Below are positions 8,220 through 16,410 of a DNA stretch of 64,000 nt, one piece after another. The translations under genes and the position numbers were made by a program. Below the pieces are notes generated by a model. That model did no database searches. It was not told the DNA's origin and saw nothing but the letters and a program-made list of their open reading frames with translations. The stretch comes from Bacillus sp. NTK071 (GTDB lineage Bacteria > Bacillota > Bacilli > Bacillales > Guptibacillaceae), in the NCBI RefSeq assembly GCF_017303315.1, contig NZ_JAFKOI010000004.1, forward strand, positions 124,001-188,000. Direction: 5' to 3'. Position 1 is the first letter of the stretch, and the number at the start of each line of letters is the position of its first letter.

Positions 8220-8388
8220 GGCTATAATATCTGAACATAAGCGCCATATAAATTATGTGAATGAACACGCTTGGAAATATGAAACTAACTATGTTTCTTT
8301 CAAAACTCAGATGAACTCTTTAAAAACAGCTATCCTCTCCACAATCACACCTTCTAAGTCACATGCTTGTTGTGCTCCATGTTGTTAA
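8200..8388 (+). CDS. Small protein with CCAPCC tail in the ars operon
   Basis: 62 residues, overlapping the end of arsI by 20 bases with its own GAAGGAG site (ATG 8200; ATG 8194 is too close). The body is charged and His/Tyr-rich (EHKRHINYVNEHAWKYETNY), and the protein ends SHACCAPCC, two Cys pairs separated by Ala-Pro. A terminal di-Cys motif in an ars operon suggests binding or handing over a soft metalloid. I know of no named family for it. No arsenite exporter is in the operon, so this gene and arsI are its only effectors. Confidence 0.7.
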   Translation: MNQSLFEAIISEHKRHINYVNEHAWKYETNYVSFKTQMNSLKTAILSTITPSKSHACCAPCC

Positions 8389-8417
8389 AAAAGCGACCTT
8401 ACCGGCCGCTTTTTTTG
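8387..8417 (+). terminator. Terminator of the ars operon
   Basis: AAAAAAGCGACC and GGCCGCTTTTTT form a stem with one mismatch, starting on the stop codon and ending in seven Ts. Confidence 0.85.
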
Positions 8418-8468
8418 CTTTTTTAGGAACCAAAAACGCTTTAGCTTCCTACTGCTTTATTGCTCTTT

Positions 8469-8885
8469 TTATAGTTTCTCTTTTCCATTTTCGCATTCTT
8501 TACATGGAAAAAGCTCACGAAGCTTTGCATCTCTTAGCCAAATTCCTCCCCAGGCTAAGATGGCTAAGTAAACTGGAAATAGTGTATGTGTAAACAGGGG
8601 ATTATCTAAACGAATATGCGTTGAGATTGCACCACCAAAATAGCCTGTTAATAAGACAGCCCCTAGAATAGACGATCGAGGAAGAGCATAAAGAACAGCA
8701 GATACGAAGCCAAGGATACCTATCACCAATAGATGATGTTCAGAATAACCGAGCGCTATTGTACCTTCTACAACCGAAGTCGGCTTAAAAAATTTTGACA
8801 TGCTATCAAGAATCATAAACAGAATAACAATACCGCTCATCAGTTTGGCGACCCAAATCCTACCTCTAGACATGGTGTTTTCCAT
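8469..8885 (-). CDS. DoxX-like membrane protein
   Basis: 138 residues with four predicted membrane helices (about 12-32, 47-65, 70-90, 97-115). The pattern MSGIVILFMILDSMSKFFKP, then a GYSEHHLLVIGILGFVSAVLYALPRSSILGA-type segment cut by loops, then HIR-DNPLFTH, is typical of DoxX-family proteins. It ends CKECENGKEKL. Function is unclear; some DoxX proteins work in redox or thiol homeostasis. It converges on the ars operon. ATG 8885 follows GAGGGGGA. Confidence 0.75.
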   Translation of the reverse strand: MENTMSRGRIWVAKLMSGIVILFMILDSMSKFFKPTSVVEGTIALGYSEHHLLVIGILGFVSAVLYALPRSSILGAVLLTGYFGGAISTHIRLDNPLFTHTLFPVYLAILAWGGIWLRDAKLRELFPCKECENGKEKL

Positions 8886-9045
8886 CTGTGTCCCCCTCTT
8901 TCAGATTAACGTATCACCTTACTTCCATTGTTATATATACTTTTATAGCAATGTGTTTATGTCTTGCAGAAGATATTTCACTCTTAAAGGAAAAGGGTAC
9001 TATGGCATAGAAATCCATTTGTATAGATGGAGGAGGTCGGTTTTA

Positions 9046-9510
9046 ATGGAGAAGCGGCATGAAATTCTTTTCAATCAATTAGAAGACTTCAGAGGTTACC
9101 TGTTGAAAGTCGCAAATGTGAGTGAGGATGAAGGAGAGACTGTTCCAAAAGGTTTTAAGAATAACATCCGGTGGAACCTCGGTCATGTATATGTGGAACT
9201 ATATATGTGGATTGAGACGCTAACGAAGGAAAAAGCATCGATACCTGAGCATTTCAATAAATGGTTCGGTTGGGGAAGTTCTCCAGAAGACTTTACAGAA
9301 GAAACGCCCTCGCTTGAAGAATTAAAGGTGCTATTAAAAAAACAATATTCTACTATCAAGGAAACTTATGGTGATCGATTAGAAGAGGTGTTTCAACCTA
9401 CAGAAATCCGGGAGATGACTACAATTGAGCAAGTACTACTCTGGACAACTTTCCATGAGGGAATGCACCTTCAAGCAATCTTGGATATTAGAAAATGTAT
9501 AACAGCTTGA
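9046..9510 (+). CDS. DinB superfamily protein
   Basis: 154 residues, paralogue of the gene at 978 (shared LGHVYVE, SPEDFTEETPSLEEL, and FHEGMH in place of YHESEH). The His of LGHVYV and the HE-x-x-H residues are the likely metal ligands. An open frame extends upstream to 8800, but ATG 9046 has a strong GGAGGAGGT site and matches the paralogue, so the extension is not coding. Function unknown. Confidence 0.85.
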   Translation: MEKRHEILFNQLEDFRGYLLKVANVSEDEGETVPKGFKNNIRWNLGHVYVELYMWIETLTKEKASIPEHFNKWFGWGSSPEDFTEETPSLEELKVLLKKQYSTIKETYGDRLEEVFQPTEIREMTTIEQVLLWTTFHEGMHLQAILDIRKCITA

Positions 9511-9614
9511 ATGGCACTATTAGTAAACCCTCCCAAAAATAGAAATCACTTGTTTAGCATTTGGGGCAATATTCTAGTAGAATATGAAGAATAATAAAAA
9601 GAAAGGGTGATGAC

Positions 9615-10175
9615 TTGCAGAGTAAAATGAATCAATTATTTGTTGATCAGAAGAGTGTTCATGTGTTGTATGCCTATAGTGACATGCAGAAGTACATGGA
9701 ACAGGTATTGAGTTATATACAAGAAGGCGTGCTTGCTGGAGATTATGTCATTCTAATTGAAAACGAACCGCTTTACCGTATGATTTATAAAGAATTAAAT
9801 GAACGGTTATCGGAAGAACAAATGAAGTTTGTTCACCGCGTAAATAGCTTTGATTTCTATTTTTCAAGTGGCAGTTATCATCCACCAGCGATTGAGGCTT
9901 ACTTTAATAAAGTAGTACAGCCATATGTGGAAAAAAAGATCTCTTTTCGATCTTGGGCACATGTTGAATGGGCTAGTATGGAGGAGCCACTTCATCTAAT
10001 AGAAGATTTCGAGAAAATTGTAGACGGAGCCGTCAATCAATACTCGTTCCCATTAATTTGTGCGTACGATGGAGAAAGAATGCCAGACTATCTGATTAAA
10101 ATTTTGATGGAAACACACCCATATGTGCTTATGGAAGAAGATTTCATGGTTTCCGAACAATATCAGTCAAGTTGA
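9615..10175 (+). CDS. MEDS-domain sensory protein
   Basis: 186 residues. The sequence fits the MEDS (DcmR sensory) domain: VHVLYAYSDMQKYMEQVLSYI opening, GDYVILIENEP, VNSFDFYFSSGSYHPPAI, and the late FPLICAYDGERMP. The fold is RecA/KaiC-like without a nucleotide-binding loop, and in other bacteria it is fused to signalling outputs such as histidine kinases or sigma-factor regulators. Here it stands alone, so it may work by protein contact. TTG 9615 follows AAAGGGTGA; a terminator follows directly. Confidence 0.75.
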   Translation: MQSKMNQLFVDQKSVHVLYAYSDMQKYMEQVLSYIQEGVLAGDYVILIENEPLYRMIYKELNERLSEEQMKFVHRVNSFDFYFSSGSYHPPAIEAYFNKVVQPYVEKKISFRSWAHVEWASMEEPLHLIEDFEKIVDGAVNQYSFPLICAYDGERMPDYLIKILMETHPYVLMEEDFMVSEQYQSS

Positions 10176-10183
10176 TCACTATT

Positions 10184-10222
10184 AAAGACATGCTTATGCA
10201 AGAATCATAAGCATGTCTTTCT
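10184..10222 (+). terminator. Terminator after the MEDS gene
   Basis: AAAGACATGCTTATG pairs perfectly with CATAAGCATGTCTTT across an 8-base loop. Confidence 0.85.
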
Positions 10223-10271
10223 ATGTTAAAGCTCTCTTAACTCTAAATTCCTTCATCAACTAGACCGTTTC

Positions 10272-10433
10272 CTATGAAGTCGGTATTAGTAACCAGATCA
10301 TATCTTGCAAGGTTTCATTATAAGATCCAATCATTCCCAGAATGTTTGTCGAAAACATAAGCAGCCACAAACCTTGAAAAGCTAACGTTGCTTTAGAAAG
10401 CTTTAATATGTATTCCTTTGACATAATGCCCAC
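10272..10433 (-). CDS. Small membrane protein (53 aa)
   Basis: GTG 10433 follows GAGG at six bases and reads MGIMSKEYILKLSK, then one hydrophobic helix (FQGLWLLMFSTNILGMIG) and a short tail to TAG. It begins three bases after the stop of the similar-sized gene upstream, which argues for a real bicistron. No family recognised. Confidence 0.5.
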   Translation of the reverse strand: MGIMSKEYILKLSKATLAFQGLWLLMFSTNILGMIGSYNETLQDMIWLLIPTS

Positions 10434-10436
10434 ACT

Positions 10437-10610
10437 TCACCTCTTATTCGCTCTACGTTCGATAGCAAAATAGAACGCAGCAATCATGAATAGAGTAGTT
10501 GAAAGAAAAAGCACAATCCCATTCCACTCTCCATTAAATATGGTCACGTTCACTAGAGTAGTTGTATGCATGACGAATAGTAAGATAAATAAAATTGTAT
10601 AGGTTTTCAA
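10437..10610 (-). CDS. Small two-helix membrane protein (57 aa)
   Basis: TTG 10610 follows GGGGGTG at six bases. Two hydrophobic helices (YTILFILLFVMHTTTLV and IVLFLSTTLFMIAAFYFAI) are joined by a short loop with Asn-Gly-Glu-Trp-Asn, and the tail is basic (ERRANKR). First gene of a possible bicistron with the 53-residue protein downstream. No family recognised; hairpin-like small membrane proteins of this kind are common in Bacillaceae. Confidence 0.55.
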   Translation of the reverse strand: MKTYTILFILLFVMHTTTLVNVTIFNGEWNGIVLFLSTTLFMIAAFYFAIERRANKR

Positions 10611-10850
10611 ATAGGTCACCCCCACTTCTCCAAAGTATTTAAGAATAATTTAATTAGCTTTATTACATATACGTATGAAAAAAGATGAAGGTTCCAACTA
10701 GATCTTTTTTTCTGTCTAATTCCAATATATTCAATCTTTTAGAAGTTTTTTTTCGGAGAGATTGTTGTTATAAAGCAGTTGATATCCGCATATCAGCTAA
10801 GCGTAACCAACGAGCATTACTTTTTTACATAAGGCTATGTTAGCTCATAT

Positions 10851-10920
10851 TGTTGATTTCTCTATTTTTGACTCATTCGAGTGAAACCTTAGTTTCACTC
10901 GAATGAGCCAAAAATCAACA
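10851..10920. repeat. Long near-perfect palindrome
   Basis: Arms of 23 bases (TTTTTGACTCATTCGAG then TGAAAC, with its complement) differ at one position and are separated by only CTTA. They are nested inside outer arms TGTTGATTT and AAATCAACA. It can act as a terminator in both directions, but the nearest genes have their own. The rest of the 10611-10950 gap holds nothing recognised. Confidence 0.75.
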
Positions 10921-10951
10921 CTGCTCACTAACTTATCCTTACATAATAATA

Positions 10952-10980
10952 GGAACTTACCTTAAGCAAGGTAAGTTCCC
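10952..10980 (-). terminator. Terminator after the CBO0543-family gene
   Basis: GGAACTTACCTT and AAGGTAAGTTCC are a perfect 12-bp stem with an AAGC loop, just beyond the stop at 10999. Confidence 0.8.
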
Positions 10981-10998
10981 GATTTCATTTACAACTTT

Positions 10999-11514
10999 CT
11001 ATCTCATTTTAGTCAACGGCACTCCGAATACGATACACAGAAATATAATAAACAAAAATGAAAGTGCCCAAGTTAACAAGGGTTTCCGATGATGTAAACC
11101 AACCATAGAAAAGGTGACAAAGTTAAACAGAATTGACCACTTTAACGACCATTCATTGTCATAATGAATATAATCAACGATTAGAACGCCCCATTCTAAA
11201 CCTGTAAAAATGAGGACCCATAACAATAGCCTTATTATTTTTCCCACTACCGTTTTGGGAAAGTTGGACAAATACAATAGAACAACCGCAGGGAACTGTG
11301 TGAAAATAATCCACATATCAACAAGAGTATGATTGGGGAAGACACCACTCATATCATCCCATTCCCACGTAGGGTATTCATATGTAATCACATTAAAAAG
11401 AACCGCATTTACGATCATGTATAGCATTGTAGGATAATACTTCTCCCAGTTTCTCCAATCCCCATAACGCCAGGCAGTTAGAAGAAATAATATCGTAACA
11501 ATAATTGAAATCAT
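10999..11514 (-). CDS. CBO0543-family membrane protein
   Basis: 171 residues with about five membrane helices. It matches the widespread Bacillaceae CBO0543 type (WRYGDWRNWEKYYPTMLYMI, then HTLVDMWIIFTQFPAVVLLYLS, then HYDNEWSL and HHRKPLL near the end). The function of the family is not established. ATG 11514 follows AGAGGCG. It is a single gene with a terminator. Confidence 0.8.
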   Translation of the reverse strand: MISIIVTILFLLTAWRYGDWRNWEKYYPTMLYMIVNAVLFNVITYEYPTWEWDDMSGVFPNHTLVDMWIIFTQFPAVVLLYLSNFPKTVVGKIIRLLLWVLIFTGLEWGVLIVDYIHYDNEWSLKWSILFNFVTFSMVGLHHRKPLLTWALSFLFIIFLCIVFGVPLTKMR

Positions 11515-11652
11515 AAATAATCGCCTCTTACATTAATAGTTCCTACTAGTATGTTCTAAAAACAGGTATTCAGTATTGTTAATAAGAGAATGATTTCAGT
11601 TCAGTAAGAAAGCTTGAGCTGTTCCGTAAAAATTTATACACATAGTACATCG

Positions 11653-12480
11653 TTAAGTAATAAAATATTCTCTTAATGCCTGCTGTAATGTACCTAATGT
11701 TCTAATATTTTTATCTAACTTAATGCCAAGCTCCGTTACTTTCATTACAACTAACTTCCTTAATCCTGTTATAACAGTGGTGCAACCCATCAGTGAGGCG
11801 CCATCGATGATTTGAATCAATCGGTAAACATCATCACGATTTATATCTGCAACTCCGGATAAGTCCATAATTAATGTTTGGATACGCATTTCGCTTATTA
11901 CGGTTAATACCTTATCCTCAAGGATTTCGGTTCGTTCAGCATCAATTGCCCCGATTAAAGGAAGGATGCTTACCGAGTGGTTAATTGGAATAATGGGAAC
12001 GGAAAGATTTTCAACTAGTTCTCTCTGAGCCTTTATGAGTGAATCTTTATATTTCGTATAACTTATAAAAAAGGAATTCAAAAAGTTGTCTACTCGGTTG
12101 TTAATTTGTTTTTCCATTTCAAAAAAATCAAAACTCTTATCATTACTTTCCAATTCCGTATATTTCTGAAAAAATACCCATAGTGTTCGACGTATAGCTT
12201 GTACCCACTCTAATTTAAAAGAGACAGCAAGAGAATGTGTTGCCCATGCAATTCCTTCTTGTTCTGCAAAAACGTGAAGATCCTGATCATTTTCTTCAAT
12301 GATATAAACAACGAGTGTATGAGCATTAGTAACAAGATCAATATTGCCTACTCTTAGTATTTCATCAATTTTATCTTTAACGTTAACAGCTTCTTTTAGT
12401 AGTGTTTCTGTAAAAATCTTACTGTTTGCTTCGAAGAATTCTAAGAATTGAGAAGAATCTTTATATGTAGTCGTTTTCAA
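11653..12480 (-). CDS. RsbR-like STAS-domain protein
   Basis: 275 residues. The N-terminal half (about 1-150) is all-helical like the globin-type sensor part of RsbR proteins. The C-terminal STAS domain starts near 160 (VPIIPINHSVSILPLIGAID) and contains LIMDLSGVADIN near 205 and ITGLR near 235. RsbR paralogues form stressosomes with RsbS and RsbT and set the general stress response. Unusually, the residues after the LSGV strand read ADINRDD where RsbR proteins normally have Val-Asp-Thr with the phosphorylated Thr, so it may not be an RsbT substrate. TTG 12480 follows GGGGGAGAGG. Confidence 0.75.
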   Translation of the reverse strand: MKTTTYKDSSQFLEFFEANSKIFTETLLKEAVNVKDKIDEILRVGNIDLVTNAHTLVVYIIEENDQDLHVFAEQEGIAWATHSLAVSFKLEWVQAIRRTLWVFFQKYTELESNDKSFDFFEMEKQINNRVDNFLNSFFISYTKYKDSLIKAQRELVENLSVPIIPINHSVSILPLIGAIDAERTEILEDKVLTVISEMRIQTLIMDLSGVADINRDDVYRLIQIIDGASLMGCTTVITGLRKLVVMKVTELGIKLDKNIRTLGTLQQALREYFIT

Positions 12481-12734
12481 TTGCCTCTCCCCCTACATTT
12501 ATAAACTACTTTTATTATAAAGGAACTATCACTTTTATGCAGTACCACCTATTATTTTTCTGAATTTTTTATATTTCAACAATGACTCCTGAAGCTACGT
12601 GCTTCCACCCTAAGGTAAAGTTGCTTTTTGCTTTTCAACGGCGAAAAACAATTGGATGTTAGTTATGATGGAATAATGGGAACAGTAAAGGTGGATGTTA
12701 TTTTGAAGATTAGAATCGAAAAGGAGTGGATAAC

Positions 12735-13625
12735 ATGAATAACAGTCAATTCGACAAAATCAAGAACGGAAAAGGTTTTATTGCAGCGCTAGACCAAAGC
12801 GGTGGTAGTACACCTAAAGCTCTAGCAGAGTATGGTGTGCCTGAAGACGCTTATTCGAATGAGGAAGAGATGTTTGATCGTGTACACCAAATGCGTACAA
12901 GAATTATTACATCCCCTGCATTTAACCCAGACCAAATTCTTGGCGCTATTCTATTTGAGCAAACAATGGATCGCGAAATTGAAGGGAAATATACGGGAGA
13001 CTACCTTGCTGATAAAGGAATTGTTCCTTTCTTGAAGGTGGATAAAGGATTAGCTGATCAGGAAAACGGCGTACAGCTTATGAAACCAATCTCAGATCTA
13101 GATGAGACGCTTCGTCGTGCCAATGAACGAAAAATCTTTGGTACTAAGATGCGCTCTGTCATTCATGAGCCAAACACAAGCGGAATTAAAGCTGTAGTCG
13201 ATCAGCAGTTCGAAGTTGGAAAACGCATTGTGAATTCAGATTTGATGCCAATCATCGAACCAGAAGTCAACATTAACAGCAAAAACAAAGAACAATCCGA
13301 AGAAATTCTGCGTGATGAAATCATTAAACATCTGAATGAGTTATCAGAAAATGAAAATGTCATGCTGAAGCTGTCAATTCCAACGAAAGCGAATGCTTAT
13401 AAAGAATTGATTGAGCACCCACGCGTTTTACGCGTAGTTGCACTATCTGGCGGTTACTCTCGCGATGAAGCAAATGAGAAGTTAAAAGAAAATGATGGTC
13501 TCATTGCAAGCTTCTCAAGAGCACTAGCTGCAGACTTAAATGCTAAACAGTCCGATGAAGAGTTTAACGAAGCGCTTCAAAATGCTGTAGACAGCATTTA
13601 TGATGCTTCTGTAAACAAAAAATAA
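12735..13625 (+). CDS. fda: Class I fructose-bisphosphate aldolase
   Basis: 296 residues. It matches the staphylococcal-type class I enzyme: [21 protein letters not shown] near 9-28, [20 protein letters not shown], and [10 protein letters not shown], which contains the expected Schiff-base Lys. It cleaves fructose-1,6-bisphosphate to DHAP and glyceraldehyde-3-phosphate without a metal, in the cytoplasm, and works in both glycolysis and gluconeogenesis. ATG 12735 follows AAGGAG; a GTG nine bases upstream overlaps it. It lies near fbp, which also acts on fructose-1,6-bisphosphate, but on a separate transcript. Confidence 0.95.
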   Translation: MNNSQFDKIKNGKGFIAALDQSGGSTPKALAEYGVPEDAYSNEEEMFDRVHQMRTRIITSPAFNPDQILGAILFEQTMDREIEGKYTGDYLADKGIVPFLKVDKGLADQENGVQLMKPISDLDETLRRANERKIFGTKMRSVIHEPNTSGIKAVVDQQFEVGKRIVNSDLMPIIEPEVNINSKNKEQSEEILRDEIIKHLNELSENENVMLKLSIPTKANAYKELIEHPRVLRVVALSGGYSRDEANEKLKENDGLIASFSRALAADLNAKQSDEEFNEALQNAVDSIYDASVNKK

Positions 13626-13646
13626 ATCAATGTAGGTAAACATGAG

Positions 13647-13684
13647 AAGGGATCTTATCCACCATTGGATAAGATCCCTTTGTT
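13647..13684 (+). terminator. Terminator after fda
   Basis: AAGGGATCTTATCC pairs with GGATAAGATCCCTT across a 6-base loop, then T-rich DNA. Confidence 0.88.
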
Positions 13685-13740
13685 TATAAATTTCATTATT
13701 TTGCTTAGAATGGTCCTACTTATAAAGGGTTGAAATGAAC

Positions 13741-14187
13741 TTATCTCCTTTTGTTAATCAGTAGTTCAAACCCATAAAGTATAAACGAGAAACTAAAATA
13801 GGTTAAAAAAACATGGATGCGTTTAAAATGAATTAATTTAAAAACGTTTGCCTTTTCTAATACATAACTGAATACAAACGCAAAGAAACCATCAATGACT
13901 AAATTCATTGCCACAAAACGTTTTAAATGACCAAAAGTAAAGTAAAAGACCCATAATGTTCCTATAAAAAATGGTCCCATGATAAAGGTAATATCGTTAA
14001 ATATCTTTGTCTTCAAACCCCCATCTACCCTCCACCATTTATAAGGAACAGCTAAGGCACTCAACCCGCCAACAAGAATGGATGCCAAAATAGCCACTGG
14101 TAAGTACCTTATGAAAGAACGTTTGGGATAGAAAACAATGGAAATCCATGGAAGGATAAGTTGAGTGAATCGAAGAAAAGTAGCCAT
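13741..14187 (-). CDS. Hypothetical membrane protein, four helices
   Basis: 148 residues with four membrane helices (about 27-47, 70-88, 92-110, 125-143) and basic termini (KRIH, NKRR). The layout with WWRVDGG between helices 1 and 2 resembles small membrane proteins common in Bacillaceae and is loosely similar to the CBO0543 type at 10999. ATG 14187 sits eight bases after AAAGGGG, with a TTG immediately before it. It lies between two sugar-phosphate genes, but nothing ties it to them. Confidence 0.6.
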   Translation of the reverse strand: MATFLRFTQLILPWISIVFYPKRSFIRYLPVAILASILVGGLSALAVPYKWWRVDGGLKTKIFNDITFIMGPFFIGTLWVFYFTFGHLKRFVAMNLVIDGFFAFVFSYVLEKANVFKLIHFKRIHVFLTYFSFSFILYGFELLINKRR

Positions 14188-14276
14188 CAAGTGAACCCCT
14201 TTTCTCTTTACTCTTCCATGAACAATGCAATTTTATTTAGAAAAAAGGAAATTCATCCTATTGGTTCCATCTTGAA

Positions 14277-16208
14277 TTAATTGATGTAGCGATATTCCAT
14301 CAAGCTCTTTAATATAGTAAGTTCCTGTTGTAATTCCTCACCAATATTCGTTTCCTGAACTTTTTTCCTTTCTAGTTCTTTGTCCACCAACCTTTTTACC
14401 GATAGTACATCTGCCCCGTTTAATAGGACCTCTTCTTTCGAATTAAATTGCTTATGGGCGACAAGTTGCATACCGTAGGAATTAAACAATAGCGTGTAAC
14501 CAGCTATACCGGTTGTTGATTGGTATGCTTTAGAAAAGCCTCCATCTATTACGATCATTTTCCCATTTGCTTTAATTGGATTTTCCCCATCAATTTCTTT
14601 AACAGGAGTATGCCCATTAATAATATGACCTTGATCTGGATTAAGATCAAAATCTGTTAAGATACTGCGACAAGTCTCTTCCTGTTCACGTAGATGATAG
14701 TAAGGATTCTTTTTCTCTTTATGGCTTTCTTTATCTTTAATGAAATATCTTTCAAAGGTTGTCATCTCTCTTTTGCCAAACAATGATGAATATTCACCTG
14801 TCCATAAGTACCAAACCATATCTGTTGAAAGATCATCAGTCTCTTCTGGATGTGCAAAAGCATGGCGTAAATAATTCTCAAACACATCAAGTAAATCACG
14901 ACCTGCATAGGATTTATTTTCAATCGTCATTTTTTCCATTTTTCCTTTTTCGTCTAAAGGAATACACCCATGAATTAATAAGTTACCGTTGTATTTTAAA
15001 TAAAGGCTGCCTTTTTTCATCAGAAAATTCATATGTCTGGCAAGCTTCTCTGAATGTTGAAGAGAAAATAACAGTTTGTCCATCACTTCCTTTTCTTCGT
15101 CTAATAGCTGATCTGGTTGTTCAGGATTAATTGTTGCAAAGCAAGTATTCTCAAGTGAATACGTCTGACCATGAATTGTTATTTCTTGGTTGTCGTAATC
15201 AATCTTCTCTAACAGAAGTCTTTCTGACATATTAAAATAAGACCGCCTCTTGATAATAGGACTTTCAAGTTTGAATTGAATCATTGCAATGGCTTGATGT
15301 ATTTTGGTGCTTTGTAGGGTTTCATGACTGGATTGCTCGTCTGATTGTACCTTTGGTCTAAAGGCCGGGTTGTCATCATAGTATTTCTCCGCAAGATTAA
15401 GAAGGGGTCTAAGGTTAATCCCATACACATCTTCAATAATTTCTAGATTGTTGTACCTCGCGCATATACGGATAATATTAGCAAGACAAACCTTTGATCC
15501 AGCAAAAGCTCCTATCCATAGAACATCATGATTCCCCCACTGAATATCTACAGAGTGATAATGGATGAGTGTTTCCATAATTTTATCCGGTTCTGGACCT
15601 CGATCATAAATATCTCCAACGACATGAAGATGATCAACCACCAATCGTTGAGTTGTATAAGCAAGACCTGTAAGGAGCTTATCAGCTTGACCAAGGGCAA
15701 TCATCTGCTGAAGGATTTTCTCATAATAAGCTTCTTTATTGTTTAGATCATTGGCCGTTTTATATAATAGCTCTTCGATAACATAGACAAACTGAGTAGG
15801 TAAGGCTTTACGTAATTTAGAACGTGTGTATTTAGAAGAGGCGTAAGAAATAAGTTTAAGCATCCGCTCAATGGTCTGGGTATACCATTGATAGAGATCT
15901 TTTTCATTGTTGAAACCATTTTTGATTAACTTAATTTTCTCTTCAGGATAATACACTAACGTTGCAAATTCATTCATTTCTTGATCAGTTAATAGATCGG
16001 CAAATAGATCCGTAATCTTTTCTTTTACTTTTCCGGAACCATTTCTTAATACATGTTGAAAAGCTTGATACTCTCCATGCAAATCACTTACGAAATGCTC
16101 GGTACCCTTTGGTAGATTTAGAATGGCTTTAAGGTTAATGATTTCAGTTACTACTTTATCTTCACTATTATATTTCTGGGCTAGTAAGTCTAAGTATTTG
16201 GTATTCAA
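14277..16208 (-). CDS. fbp: Class III fructose-1,6-bisphosphatase
   Basis: 643 residues, the normal length of the Firmicute enzyme. Metallophosphatase motifs are in order: SDLHGEY near 41, [10 protein letters not shown] near 198, WGNHDVLW near 225, and a late [14 protein letters not shown] followed by [11 protein letters not shown]. It removes the 1-phosphate of fructose-1,6-bisphosphate in gluconeogenesis, using Mn2+. TTG 16208 follows AAAGGGG. Monocistronic. Confidence 0.95.
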   Translation of the reverse strand: MNTKYLDLLAQKYNSEDKVVTEIINLKAILNLPKGTEHFVSDLHGEYQAFQHVLRNGSGKVKEKITDLFADLLTDQEMNEFATLVYYPEEKIKLIKNGFNNEKDLYQWYTQTIERMLKLISYASSKYTRSKLRKALPTQFVYVIEELLYKTANDLNNKEAYYEKILQQMIALGQADKLLTGLAYTTQRLVVDHLHVVGDIYDRGPEPDKIMETLIHYHSVDIQWGNHDVLWIGAFAGSKVCLANIIRICARYNNLEIIEDVYGINLRPLLNLAEKYYDDNPAFRPKVQSDEQSSHETLQSTKIHQAIAMIQFKLESPIIKRRSYFNMSERLLLEKIDYDNQEITIHGQTYSLENTCFATINPEQPDQLLDEEKEVMDKLLFSLQHSEKLARHMNFLMKKGSLYLKYNGNLLIHGCIPLDEKGKMEKMTIENKSYAGRDLLDVFENYLRHAFAHPEETDDLSTDMVWYLWTGEYSSLFGKREMTTFERYFIKDKESHKEKKNPYYHLREQEETCRSILTDFDLNPDQGHIINGHTPVKEIDGENPIKANGKMIVIDGGFSKAYQSTTGIAGYTLLFNSYGMQLVAHKQFNSKEEVLLNGADVLSVKRLVDKELERKKVQETNIGEELQQELTILKSLMEYRYIN

Positions 16209-16365
16209 AACGATGTAACCCCTTTCAGTATTCGATGCTATCTAAGAGAAAAAAGTCGTTTATTCCTTTTCATTACATATGATCGTAACACATTTCTAAA
16301 GTAAGAAGTGTCTCAAATACACAGTACAAACATGGTGCTGAGTGTTTTTAATAGCTCTTCATCAT

Positions 16366-16402
16366 ATATAAAAGCACTTACCTATTAAAAGGCAAGTGCT
16401 CT
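16366..16402 (-). terminator. Terminator of the siderophore operon
   Basis: On the minus strand AGCACTTGCC and GGTAAGTGCT form a stem followed by TTTTATAT, nine bases beyond the last stop codon. Confidence 0.8.
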
Positions 16403-16410
16403 CGCATCTA

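Noticed and set aside
8363-8593. 76-codon plus-strand frame after the ars operon
   Set aside because: It starts inside the Cys-tailed gene, passes through the terminator and overlaps the DoxX gene in antisense.
8800-9045. N-terminal extension of the second DinB protein
   Set aside because: The open frame overlaps the start of the divergent DoxX gene; the strong ribosome site and paralogue alignment place the start at 9046.
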